A DNA stretch of 64,000 bases from Rotaria sp. Silwood1. Taxonomy: Eukaryota > Rotifera > Eurotatoria > Philodinida > Philodinidae. The notes under the pieces are model-generated. The model was given only the letters and a program-made list of their open reading frames with translations, did no database searches and was not told where the DNA came from. Location of the stretch: the NCBI GenBank assembly GCA_905250075.1, contig CAJNOP010000857.1:1-64000 (forward strand), given 5' to 3'. A program made the position numbers and the translations under genes. Below are positions 1 to 9,384 of the stretch, one piece after another; the stretch's first letter is position 1, and each line of letters opens with the position of its first letter.

Positions 1-46
1 CACACCCACACCCACACCCACACCCACACCCACACCCACACCCACC
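1..46. repeat. Telomeric-type CCCACA array
   Basis: About seven near-perfect copies of the hexamer CCCACA (TGTGGG on the other strand). This is the telomeric repeat reported for the bdelloid Adineta vaga, here in the orientation of a left chromosome end. If base 1 is a contig end this could be a true telomere. It could equally be the C-rich right half of one of the hairpins found throughout the window, its G-rich half lying outside. Confidence 0.85.
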
Positions 47-1058
47 ATCCATATTGAGTATATATCTAATAGGAAAAAATAATAATTGATTTGTTTTTAT
101 ATTGCATAAGTTGTAATCTATTTCATCACTCATTTTGTTTACTAAAATATCTTGTTGTTCATGAATTTCAATAAATTAACGATAATATGTTGAATAAGCC
201 ATTGTTTCAGAAGAAAAAAACACAAATAAAAAAAACTCTTGTTTTGTTTTTCTCAATATTTACCTGTTTGTTATGCTTGACTAACACGAGTTTCTTCTAT
301 AGATCCAATTTGAGTTGAAAATAATAATTGATCAAAATCAAATAAATTTGAATATTTAAGTTATATGTCAAGCATTTCTAATGAACTTGATACAACATTA
401 TGATCATTATGTTGTAAACAAATACAACATACCATATCAACACATTAAAAAGAATTCACATTGAAAATAAACTCATTCATCTCTCTGTTTATACTTCGAT
501 GATTTGTCGAATATTAATTAGAAGATATTGTTGACTATTGCTCGATGATGATTTAAACCAAGTAATTGAATAAGATTTTTTATTAATACTAGGAAAAACA
601 AAAAATAGAAGAATTCGTTTTCATTCGACTTCATACTTCAACTATAAGGATAGCGAGTGAAGTACTATGACTAAATTAATTAATTTCTCATTGAAATTGA
701 ATGATAAATAAAATTTTTTATTCTTAAGTTACATGAAATTCTGGTAGACTGTCTTAGCAGGAGATACTCCCAACTTGTGTATCTTCTGATATAAAGATAA
801 TTACTAACATTTTCGTCAAATAGTATCAGAGAACCTATTCTGCATTATCTGAAAAGCGTCCTCTCTTGCTTGAAGTTTTAACCAATATGTTAACTTGTTA
901 GCCGAAACACGGGCTCAGAAGCTATCGATTAACTGGAGCAATCCTTTTCCATGAAATGATTAATGAGCTGTTCTATGGTTCTATTTATCGCATGATATTT
1001 CTCTGATTACTTCTTTAGAAGACGTGTCTTAGATGACAATGATTTTTTTTTTACTTAC
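47..1058. other. Intergenic, with a possible exon relic
   Basis: AT-rich sequence with no intact gene. On the minus strand near 880-970 a short open stretch (reading roughly IEQLINHFMEKDCSS, then a stop) could be the next decayed exon of the relic at 1059-1252, but the frame breaks at once and I cannot confirm it. Confidence 0.3.
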
Positions 1059-1252
1059 TTTAATTTCTTTATCATTAATCGATCGACCAAGAATACGACA
1101 AATAAGTTCATAATATTCTGATCATTTTTCATGAGCAATATCTTCTGAACGAGCGCCAATTGAGCAAAATGCTGCTGATAAATATTCAAAAAATGGTCGA
1201 ATCTTTTTCAGATGTATTACATTTGCTAATTCGGTAAATCGTCATAGAGCAC
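1059..1252 (-). pseudogene. Relic coding exon cut by the LTR element
   Basis: Read on the minus strand from the LTR edge, this piece gives about 60 sense codons of protein-like sequence (from RFTELANVIH through IRPFFEYLSAAF to ICRILGRSIND). It ends at a good donor (AAA then GTAAGT at 1058-1053). Two in-frame TGA codons interrupt it, one just inside the LTR junction and one after about 39 codons. Both are at places where Trp (TGG) would fit. The element at 1253 sits directly against it. I do not recognise the family. It is a broken gene copy or a decayed exon rather than a functional CDS. Confidence 0.5.
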
Positions 1253-1456
1253 TGTTATGTTCTACTTTTATTATACTTGTTTTAAGGGCAAATCATGGGT
1301 TCGAATATGTAGAACATAAACGTTTGTTTATTTCTTAAACTTAAAGAATCACCACCAGTACATAATATCGCATGCATATATATATATCATCAAAGAAGAA
1401 GAAAGAAAAGAGAATAGATGAACAGTACATATATATATAGATGTCAGGACATAACA
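1253..1456 (-). repeat. 3' LTR
   Basis: 204 bp LTR bounded by TGTTATG and CATAACA. It differs from the LTR at 4503-4712 by c/t near the start, a/g in the caccacc(a/g)gta stretch and a 6 bp shorter TA tract. On the plus strand it contains GGTTCGAAT (1298-1306), which resembles a pol III B box and may be chance. Confidence 0.9.
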
Positions 1457-1468
1457 CCCTACCCCATT
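1457..1468 (-). other. Polypurine tract of the LTR element
   Basis: On the minus strand AATGGGGTAGGG sits directly against the 3' LTR, the expected place and composition for plus-strand priming. The second element copy has the same sequence at 45870-45881. Confidence 0.7.
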
Positions 1469-1801
1469 GAGAAAAAAAAGATTTTTAGATACAGAGAAAA
1501 ATTCTTTTTTTTTTATAGAAAATAACAACATGTCTTTAACATCATATATAAAAAAGATACAGAAATGAATAGATGAAATAATATAAGACTATGATTAACA
1601 GAAAACATAGACAAAGCTAACAACAGGAAGCAAAGGAAAAAAAAAATACGACCAAAAACGTGATCGAGTTTGTAACAAATATACCTGATCAAATATTATA
1701 ACTTATGTTGTATTAATGTAAGTTGTTCATATGAATATTGTTATAAATATATAAAGTCGACCAAATAATAATTATGCTTTATCAATGCACACAATAATAT
1801 T

Positions 1802-3304
1802 TTATTTTGATTTTATAAATATTGATCGGATATCATTAACATGTTGAAGATGAATTAATGGTGTTGTTTCATTTCGTACTAATTGAGTAGAATTTTGTTT
1901 GCTAATAATCGATTTTGGATATACTTGATCGGGATTTTTAATATAGCTATTGCTATTTTCTTGACAATGTAAACAAGTGTTTATATATTGGATAATAGAT
2001 TGTTTCATATTTGGCCACCAGAACTTGTTTTTTAATTTCAAATATATACGTTGTATGCTGGAGTAATCTGCAATAGGATCAGTATGATAAACTTTAATAA
2101 ACGAATCAATCATGGAAGTTGGTAAATAAATTAATTTAACTTTAGTTAAACAATTGGCCTTCATTAACATTAATTTATATAACACTCCATCTTGTAATAC
2201 ATAGGGATGCTCGTTTGGATTCTTTTTTAGTTCTTTAATTTTTTGTTGAATATGTGGATCTTTAGATTGTTCAGTTTTTAATTGATTTGTATCCAACTGA
2301 TCTGGTTGCCGTTTGTATATAGTTGGTTTGTTTTTTGGACATGTAAAAATAGAACCGACTTGGCCACAAATTTTTTCAGCAACAGACGCCGTATCCAGCG
2401 GTTGCCTATTACGTTTCGAATAAATTTTATTAATTTTGCCTAACATTACTTTCGAGTTTATATGAAATGAATTGTTTGGATTTTTATAGATTGATTGTTT
2501 GTTAATAGTAGAAATATTCTTCAATAGTAATGTAGAAATTGTTGTTGTTCCCAAAATAATTCCTTTGAATAACATTTGCGAATAACTTTTCGGATTATAA
2601 AGAGAGATAAAAGAAGTATAATCATTAACAGATATTAATGAGCTTGATATTACTAAAGGTGTGTGTTGTTGTAAATTAAATGATGGTCGAAATAGCGCTT
2701 TATATGATGATAATGGAGCAGAAACGGGAACAGAAACAGTCTGTTTTGGTTTAATCCGAATAGTATTAATCAAGCGCACAGGCAAACGAATTTTTCCATT
2801 ATTAACATTCATATGTAATGTTGTTCGTTTATTGTTATCAGCAATCGACATGGTTTGCTCTTCCGAATTAATATGTAATTTATATTTCTTAATAAAATCC
2901 ATACCTAATATACAATCAACGTATAAATCTTGAATAATAAATGCTCTAATTGAAGTCAATATTTCACCCATTTTAATTGATAATGGAATTTCACCATAAA
3001 TAGGAAAAGGTATATTTTCATAAGTAGAAAATACTGGACGATGTATCGAATTAATAAATTGCTGATTACGTATTTTAAATAATGTTTTCATTGGAATAAA
3101 TGTGTGAGTTGTACCCATATCTATCATAGCTTTCATATATTTATCATTAATAAGTGTTTTTATAAGAAATAATGATGAGTTATTGAAAGATGGATTTGTA
3201 CTAATATTACAGGAAGCAACACCATCTTGCGAAGCTTCCGTTACTCGAAATGGTGACGGGTACAATCCCGAGAATAATGTCCAGGAGTACCACATGTATA
3301 ACAA
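1802..3304 (-). CDS. Truncated pol: aspartic protease and integrase H2C2 finger
   Basis: About 500 codons. Around residues 58-72 is a retropepsin-like site where the usual D-T/S-G reads D-M-G (Asp62), followed by ILGMDF near residue 132, the second protease landmark. The C-terminal part (roughly 395-460) has the pre-integrase segment and an H2C2 zinc finger (a VYH... segment, then CLHC). The reading stops soon after, with no DDE integrase core. No reverse transcriptase or RNase H motifs lie in between, although the family normally has both there. The frame is -1 relative to gag and overlaps it by 64 bp, so expression probably uses a -1 frameshift. I saw no classic slippery heptamer, and the first Met codon is probably not used. 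The D-M-G change may disable the protease. Confidence 0.8.
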   Translation of the reverse strand: MLYMWYSWTLFSGLYPSPFRVTEASQDGVASCNISTNPSFNNSSLFLIKTLINDKYMKAMIDMGTTHTFIPMKTLFKIRNQQFINSIHRPVFSTYENIPFPIYGEIPLSIKMGEILTSIRAFIIQDLYVDCILGMDFIKKYKLHINSEEQTMSIADNNKRTTLHMNVNNGKIRLPVRLINTIRIKPKQTVSVPVSAPLSSYKALFRPSFNLQQHTPLVISSSLISVNDYTSFISLYNPKSYSQMLFKGIILGTTTISTLLLKNISTINKQSIYKNPNNSFHINSKVMLGKINKIYSKRNRQPLDTASVAEKICGQVGSIFTCPKNKPTIYKRQPDQLDTNQLKTEQSKDPHIQQKIKELKKNPNEHPYVLQDGVLYKLMLMKANCLTKVKLIYLPTSMIDSFIKVYHTDPIADYSSIQRIYLKLKNKFWWPNMKQSIIQYINTCLHCQENSNSYIKNPDQVYPKSIISKQNSTQLVRNETTPLIHLQHVNDIRSIFIKSK

Positions 3305-4401
3305 ATTCTTGAAGACTTATTTGGTGTTGAATTACGTGATGGACTAGAATAAAAAGAATTCTTATAACGTGAATTATTCTCACCCTTTGTGTCTAAAAGT
3401 TCTTGTTGTGGATATTGAACATTTTTGTATTCATTGTGTTCATGTTGTCCTTCAGGAGTAGCGATTGGTGATAATGAGTGCTGAAATGTATGAACATCTT
3501 GTGATTCATTATATTGATGTATTATATAATTAGTTTTAGTAAAAGATAATGTATCTTCTACTTTTCTTGCATATGATAAAAATGTTTCAATCGTTTGTGG
3601 ATCATATAAAGCAATATGTAACTTTAATGATTCTTTTACACCAGCCATTAAATATTTTAATTTTAATGAATCAGCCATAGCTGGGTCAACTTTCTTACAT
3701 AATTCAATAATTTTATCATAATATTGTGTAATAGATTGATTAACCGTTTGTTTGTACCATTTTAATTGTTCAAAAGCTAATTCTTGTACCTTTGTTGATC
3801 CAAAAGCCTTTGTAACAGCTTCAGTAAATAATGACCATGATTTAATCGTCGTAGATGTTTGTGTCCACCATCGATATGCATCATCTTGTAAATGTATTGA
3901 AATATATTGTAATTTCTCTTCATCATTCCATTTTGCCATTTTAAAACGTTGTTCTAATTTTTCTAACCAATCGTGAACATCATCTTTTGAGCCACGAAAA
4001 TATGTTGGTTTTTTAATAATTTCATCGACGATCGTTTGCTGTAAATGTGATGTAGGTAAAAAATTTGGAGCAATAATTGACGGTGCAACCGTCTCTACAG
4101 GAATATTATTTTGTATTGTTGATGATGTAGATGAGTATTGTTTAAGGAATAAGTTGGCAAATCTTTCAAAATTAATAATTAACTGTTTATTCTGAGTATA
4201 CCATGAATATGCTGTATCTTCTAATAAAAATGGTATAGCTTGAAATTGTTCAAGACGACGTAATCCATATTGTTTAAATTGATTCATTGTTTGTAATAAC
4301 CAAGCCTTGGCATCGCCTTTACCAGAATATTTAATAAATTTTGTATCAATAAGATTTTCCATCAAAGTTATTTCATTAATGGCAGATAATGGATGATTCA
4401 T
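3241..4401 (-). CDS. Gag protein with CCHC zinc knuckle
   Basis: 386 codons. A retrotransposon-type capsid region spans roughly residues 130-290 (AYRWW and FLSYARKVEDT type landmarks). A second similar segment precedes it (AYSWY near residue 66), suggesting a duplicated or extended matrix/capsid part. The C-terminus has one CX2CX4HX4C knuckle (CYTCGTPGHYSRDC), which binds nucleic acid when the RNA is packaged. The ORF is intact, with a start just inside the primer-binding site, so this derivative can probably still make particles or be packaged by a relative. Confidence 0.88.
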   Translation of the reverse strand: MNHPLSAINEITLMENLIDTKFIKYSGKGDAKAWLLQTMNQFKQYGLRRLEQFQAIPFLLEDTAYSWYTQNKQLIINFERFANLFLKQYSSTSSTIQNNIPVETVAPSIIAPNFLPTSHLQQTIVDEIIKKPTYFRGSKDDVHDWLEKLEQRFKMAKWNDEEKLQYISIHLQDDAYRWWTQTSTTIKSWSLFTEAVTKAFGSTKVQELAFEQLKWYKQTVNQSITQYYDKIIELCKKVDPAMADSLKLKYLMAGVKESLKLHIALYDPQTIETFLSYARKVEDTLSFTKTNYIIHQYNESQDVHTFQHSLSPIATPEGQHEHNEYKNVQYPQQELLDTKGENNSRYKNSFYSSPSRNSTPNKSSRICYTCGTPGHYSRDCTRHHFE

Positions 4402-4488
4402 TGACAGAGACGATCCTTAAGAAAGGATGTTTCCAAAATTATTTCAATTAAAATAAATAATAACTAACGTTGATTTGTACTTAAATAA

Positions 4489-4500
4489 CCGCTGTCACCA
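4489..4500 (-). other. Primer-binding site of the LTR element
   Basis: On the minus strand, two bases inside the 5' LTR, TGGTGACAGCGG begins with the TGG expected for pairing with a tRNA CCA end. The primer tRNA was not identified. Confidence 0.55.
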
Positions 4501-4502
4501 CT

Positions 4503-4712
4503 TGTTATGTTTTACTTTTATTATACTTGTTTTAAGGGCAAATCATGGGTTCGAATATGTAGAACATAAACGTTTGTTTATTTCTTAAACTTAAAGAATC
4601 ACCACCGGTACATAATATCGCATGCATATATATATATATATATCATCAAAGAAGAAGAAAGAAAAGAGAATAGATGAACAGTACATATATATATAGATGT
4701 CAGGACATAACA
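4503..4712 (-). repeat. 5' LTR
   Basis: 210 bp copy of the LTR, same length as the one at 45882-46091 and with the same TGTTATG/CATAACA ends. Its outer flank on the element strand ends GTATT. Confidence 0.9.
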
Positions 4713-6009
4713 AATACTATCGCGATTAGAAGAGTCTTTCATTCCCAAGTAGAGTTGGGCGAAAGTGTGTGACAGTGTTCTGTACTCATCTAGTAATGAT
4801 CTATTGAATGATGGAAAGCTCATAAAAAAAAACTATTGAGATGATGAGGAGACACTTTGAATGTTACTAAAATCATTGCGTTGAACGTACATGAAACCAG
4901 CACAAAATTGAATGCTAGCATTAACTTTTCTACGAGTATTTGGACATTTTTACAAATCTCCATTTAAAATGAAATACACAGTGATTGTTTTTGGAATAGC
5001 TTTTAATAAGAGCTAGGTAAATATCTGCGAATATTCCTCTTTTAATATGAAAAATGAAACTGCATCGAACCTTCAATACCAAATTGTTCAGGCAAATTTT
5101 CTCAGAGCCATCCACCAAGTTTCCTAGCCACAAAACATTGTGTGATCTACAAGTGTTGGAAATTTAATTTCCACTAGTGTACTAGGATCGTTAACTAGAG
5201 TTTAATACTTTATGTAAGTCTAGTGAAGAAAAGTTTAGCTCATCATGAGTTATTTATATTTTACTACGTGTTTTCGGCATATTTTTGACAAAAAGCGCAC
5301 CTTCCAAACCTATTAAAAAATTTGTCAATGCTCTGAGAATATTTGTCAAAACAATCTGGTATTTGAGATTCGATGCAGTTTCATTTCCACCTGTAAATGG
5401 CGAAACCGCAGATGCCTACTTAGTTCTTATGAAAAATTATTTCAAAAATATTCACCCTTGTTGTATTTTCAAATGGATTTTAGCACTTTAGCCCATAACA
5501 TGTTAATGTACAAAGATGTGTCTGTTGATGCTCTCTAGCATACCCGAATTTCATTCTAGGATCTCAGAGTATAAGGTATCAGCAAGGTAAGCGAGTTATA
5601 AATAGGACTCTTCTATGATATTTTGTAGAGAAAATGACAATTTATCGGTTGATAGAAGGAAGTAATCATTTGAATGAAGTTTTCAAGCCTAAATATTAGA
5701 ACAAAAGGAAACAAACTTTTCGAAAAAAAAATTGTTTTTTTTTTGGAGAATGCAATGTGAACGAGAAACAAGTTGGGCCTTGATATCAACCTAAGACTTT
5801 ATCTGATAAGCTTGGAAATCATCCGTCAACATTAAATTTTTGCGGCGGTTAAATAGTTTCAACGGATAAATCCTTTTGGACTTGAAGTCTCGTCATTTTA
5901 AGTGGTGGTTCCATGGATCCCTAATTTTTAAAGAAATGTCTTGTGAATAGTTTAGAGACACGACTGGGTCATTCTGTAGGATCTCTCTTGTGTATTGTAA
6001 TCTCTTTTA
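4713..6009. other. Intergenic with a diverged inverted repeat
   Basis: The first 110 bases read open on the minus strand (4823 to 4713, including LLDEYRTLSHTFAQLYLG) up to the LTR and may be another relic exon. The rest lacks a convincing gene. A diverged inverted repeat lies at 4924-5491 (separate entry). Confidence 0.4.
4924..5491. repeat. Diverged inverted repeat, arms of about 170 bp
   Basis: The segment around 4955-5110 read on the minus strand matches 5340-5490 on the plus strand. The two conceptual translations align (KWRF versus KWIL, SYSKNNHCVF versus NYFKNIHPCC). A short outer segment (ttttctacgagtatttgg near 4926 versus tttactacgtgttttcgg near 5261) is repeated in direct orientation instead. 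This is probably a foldback or TIR element relic. It does not look like two genes. Confidence 0.5.
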
Positions 6010-6025
6010 GATAACATTGTAAAAA

Positions 6026-6859
6026 ATGTCTGAGTTACTCCTCCCTAACAAATATCACATTGTGTGGCTCGATGCACATATTGGAGAACCCGATTTTTGT
6101 CGTCAACTTAAACGCAGTTTCTTTACACATATTGATCCAGAAAGTGGTAAAGAAGTCCGGATGTCCGATGAAGACATTGACCAAATTATACAGTGCCAAA
6201 CTGAATATCCCGTGGCCTTCGACAATTTTCATTTTACTCTAAAAACATTTGTTGACGAAGCTGCCTGTCTTAAGTACATCGAACAAATTCAGGATGATCG
6301 AATCTTGTTCATTGCGTCAAGTAGGCTTGGGCAATCCGCTGTTAAACAACTGTTAAGCAGATATCCTCGCTCGTTTACCAACACTAAAACTAATGAACCA
6401 TACGATTCAATATATATTTTCTGTGCTGATATAGAATTTGCGTGCAAGTGGGCTATGGAATATCTAGAATATGTAAAACTCTTTGATTTCGAAACAGATC
6501 TTTTAGCCCGAATGACAAGAGATTTAGCACGTGAATTTCTCAATCATGGCCGAGAGCTACTTGAAGCAAATCAAAATCAAGCTGCTGTCGAACGCTTTTC
6601 CTGGTCCAAGAGTCTTTTTACCCGTCATGAAGCGTTAAAATTTGTAAATGTTACGCAAAGCGGCGTAAATTCTTCATCACAACAACAGCCACAATCGAGC
6701 AAAGAACTAGATGAGATCAGTCAACTGTTGGCAATCGCAGATGAACGAATAAAGCAAGAACAAGAAACCGATACTGAGGATGTAAGTAAAAGCAACAGTA
6801 GATCTGGATTTAAGAAAATGTTCGTTCACCAACCTCTGTTAGAAAAGGGGGCTGCTTAA
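6026..6859 (+). CDS. Rotifer alpha/beta-domain protein (ART N-terminal-like)
   Basis: 277 residues, one exon. Residues about 10-145 form an alternating strand/helix domain with landmarks IVWLDAHI, LKTFVDEAACLKYI, DRILFIASSRLGQ and DSIYIFCAD. This pattern resembles the N-terminal domain that in many rotifer proteins precedes a mono-ADP-ribosyltransferase and TPR repeats. Here it stands alone, followed by a helical segment (155-200) and a polar tail with a SSQQQPQSS stretch. No catalytic motif is evident, so function is unknown. A 3' splice site (ctcttttag, ending at 6010) lies 15 bases upstream of the ATG, as expected for a 5' UTR intron or spliced-leader addition. Genes at 9385 and 13394 look like distant relatives in the same orientation. 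Confidence 0.75.
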   Translation: MSELLLPNKYHIVWLDAHIGEPDFCRQLKRSFFTHIDPESGKEVRMSDEDIDQIIQCQTEYPVAFDNFHFTLKTFVDEAACLKYIEQIQDDRILFIASSRLGQSAVKQLLSRYPRSFTNTKTNEPYDSIYIFCADIEFACKWAMEYLEYVKLFDFETDLLARMTRDLAREFLNHGRELLEANQNQAAVERFSWSKSLFTRHEALKFVNVTQSGVNSSSQQQPQSSKELDEISQLLAIADERIKQEQETDTEDVSKSNSRSGFKKMFVHQPLLEKGAA

Positions 6860-7487
6860 ATTAAATAGTAAGTCGAGTATATTATTAATTTGACACTGTT
6901 TAGGAATTCACCTAGCTAAAATAAGAAGATATTTTAGATTATTTAGAACAAGGATCGTACGATTCTGATTGCAAGAACAGATTCATGCTTCCATCACCCC
7001 TGACGATTAATGCTAGAGTACTTAGTAGAGTTATCACATTGAGTTGATCAGTTGGGCTTCGATAAAGTGAACGAATAGAGAGAGTCTTTGATTGATGTAT
7101 GCACGAGTTCATTGTGCAATCTCAGGTCAATCATGGCCGGTCGTACACGACCGAATCCTAACCAATTACGGCGAATAACCGCAGCTGTTTGCGGTAGTCA
7201 TTTACAACAATCATAAACGATGACCGTAAAAAGTTGCCGTTAACGAGCAGCGTCATAATATGGCGCCTGTATACGTTCATCGGATAATATCGCAAGACCT
7301 CGTATCCGTCAAATGTAAATGGCTGAAGAAAGGGTCATCATTGTTTTCTATCATACTTCGTCATCAACAGCCGTTAACCTTGACGAACTACTCTTATCGA
7401 GTATAAGCAATATGTACTCGTGACCAGTTATATATGTCGCTAGGTAACAATAGTTGTGTTTCAACAAAGTCGAGAGAAATGTGATTG

Positions 7488-7620
7488 ATGTGGAAGTGGA
7501 TGGTGTGGTGTTTGGGTGAGGAGGGAGATGTGGGTGTTGGTGTAAGGTGTCGGTCAGTGTGGATCTCCTATTCATCTACAGCCGCACCTACACCCACACC
7601 AATACTCAAACACACTACCA
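7488..7620. repeat. Telomere-type hairpin
   Basis: A G-rich half (7488-7563, units such as gatgtgggtgttggtgt) is followed after about 12 bases by a C-rich half (7576-7620, gcacctacacccacacc). This gives an imperfect inverted repeat of TGTGGG-like units. Confidence 0.75.
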
Positions 7621-8078
7621 TATCCTTTGTCGGAGAATAACTGATTCCTTGCTGCTACTACATCAATGCGAACAACAGTATGTTTTGATAATCCTGAAGT
7701 CAAGAAACCTAAGCTTCAAGCCTGATTCTCTGATAGTAAAATTTTGATCAAGCAGATTTGAGAAAGGCTTTTCGACGCTATTGTAAGGACAAAGAACGCA
7801 GTTTTTCAGACAGGCTAGAGTTCATAGAATTTTTCTCTTATGTGACGCTAACAGTTGCGCAGTGTGCCCTTACAATAGCGGAGCTAGCACTTCCTGATAT
7901 CTAATTTAGTGAATGGACACCTTGCTCCACTAAATTTATGTATCATGGTAGACTCTACCGGAACTTCACGGAAGACAGCTATTTTGGAAAATCCTTTTAC
8001 AAGAAAAACATAAAATTCAGTGAAAGTTACTTAATGTCGACTATTTAATTCTCCATTTTCAACCGAAGTATTAAATAG

Positions 8079-8157
8079 GAGTGGGTGTAGGTGTGGGTGT
8101 GAATGTTACTCTTACTTGCATTCATACACACCCACACTCACATCCACACCCACACCC
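8079..8157. repeat. Telomere-type hairpin
   Basis: gagtgggtgtaggtgtgggtgtg (8079-8101, 23 bp including two full TGTGGG-type units) faces cacacccacactcaca and further CCCACA units up to 8157. The stem extends into the spacer (gaatg ... cattc), so the loop is only about 13 bases. This is the best-paired small example. Confidence 0.85.
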
Positions 8158-8539
8158 TTTTTTCGAAAAACTTTTTGAGGAAATCTGGTACACTTTGCTA
8201 GACTTTGTATGTGAAGCATCATTGTATTACAATCGGATATAAGAGATCGATGCACTGCAGACCTTCTTTGTTTTACTTGACTTCCATCCAGGAATCCCAG
8301 TGTCTTTAAAAACGTCTTTAAAGGCTTTTTTTGGAAACTTTCAAAATAACGTGATTTATTCATTCAAACACATAGATTCTTGGAGAAAAAGGCATTTTAA
8401 GGCCTTTTCCCAAGCGAAACCTTGCCTTATTTAGTTTGATTACAGAAAAATGGACTTTTTCGAAAAACGCCTTTAAAAGCATTTTAGAGCCTCTTGAAGC
8501 CCTTTCTTAGAACCCTTAAAATTAGATAATTGTCAGTCT

Positions 8540-8607
8540 AGGATGTGGATATGGATGAGGATGGGTATGCGTGTAGGTGTGACTGTACAGAATAGCCACC
8601 CCCATCC
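8540..8607. repeat. Telomere-type hairpin, degenerate
   Basis: Degenerate G-rich units (ggatgtggatatggatgagg onwards, 8540-8584) face a short C-rich half (gccacccccatcc, ending about 8607). Confidence 0.6.
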
Positions 8608-9384
8608 GATATCATTGAGTCAACTATGATTAGTGACGCTACTGCTCATTGAGATGTTATTATGGCTGCAATTGAAATCGATCTGGCTTGACCAACAGCA
8701 TGTTCAATGAGTTTACGAATGGGTTGCATATTGAGTTTCAATCAGTTGGACATCTCATCGATGAAGCCGGATAAGTCGAAACAGTTTTCAGCGGTCTGCA
8801 CGCAACAGGCGAATGAAGTCATGCTGACCAAAATTCTATTCTTAGAAATGATACGATCGGACGAATGCAGCTCATCAAATCTTACGTAATCTAGCAGCTT
8901 TCGATACCACGAATGCTAAGCGTTACATCATAGTGCATTCATTCGATAATTATTTGATTGAATGGTATAAGCTGATTCACAGGCATCAGTAAATGTTGGA
9001 TCATGTCAGATATGATAGGTTGTAACAGTCACATAGGATCGTTTTTAGAAATATAAGTGCGAAAGGAACTTGTTGAGCATCAACAAAAAACGCCCTAAGG
9101 TACTAGATAACAGCAAAAAGTATCTAATTATACTTAGTCTTCGATTGCGATTGGTTATCAAACTCATAAAACGTTATTTCATCTAATGAAATTTACCGTG
9201 ATAAATAATTAGATGACATAGTTTTAGTTGTTCAGTTTTGGTACAAATAATACTACATATTACGGTCATTGTCTATCAGTTAGAGCAATCAAATGTGCTT
9301 GTTGATTCTCGATGATTCCATAGAGCAGTCTCTCTAAATATCTTTCTTTAGGATGATATTGCAACGCAAATTGGTATAAACGAC

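Larger units (their letters stand above)
1253..4712 (-). mobile_element. Ty3/gypsy-like LTR retrotransposon, deletion derivative
   Basis: A 3.46 kb element on the minus strand with two near-identical LTRs (1253-1456 and 4503-4712) that start TGTTATG and end CATAACA. Inside are a primer-binding site, gag, a shortened pol and a polypurine tract. Pol goes straight from a protease-like domain to the integrase zinc finger. Reverse transcriptase, RNase H and the integrase catalytic core are missing. The LTRs differ by about two substitutions and one TA-microsatellite step, so insertion is recent. The immediate flanks (agcac at 1248-1252, aatac at 4713-4717) do not form a target-site duplication. 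It must rely on enzymes from another element to move. Confidence 0.88.
6860..9384. other. Intergenic with three telomere-type hairpins
   Basis: No convincing gene. Apart from the hairpins at 7488-7620, 8079-8157 and 8540-8607, the sequence 7120-7330 is locally GC-richer, with short palindromic stretches such as ggtcgtacacgacc (7139-7152). A similar word recurs near 51880. The 5' side of the next gene ends in a 3' splice site at 9351. Confidence 0.4.

Noticed and set aside
1298..1306. Pol III B-box-like GGTTCGAAT in the LTR
   Set aside because: No A box at a suitable distance and it is antisense to the element. Likely chance.
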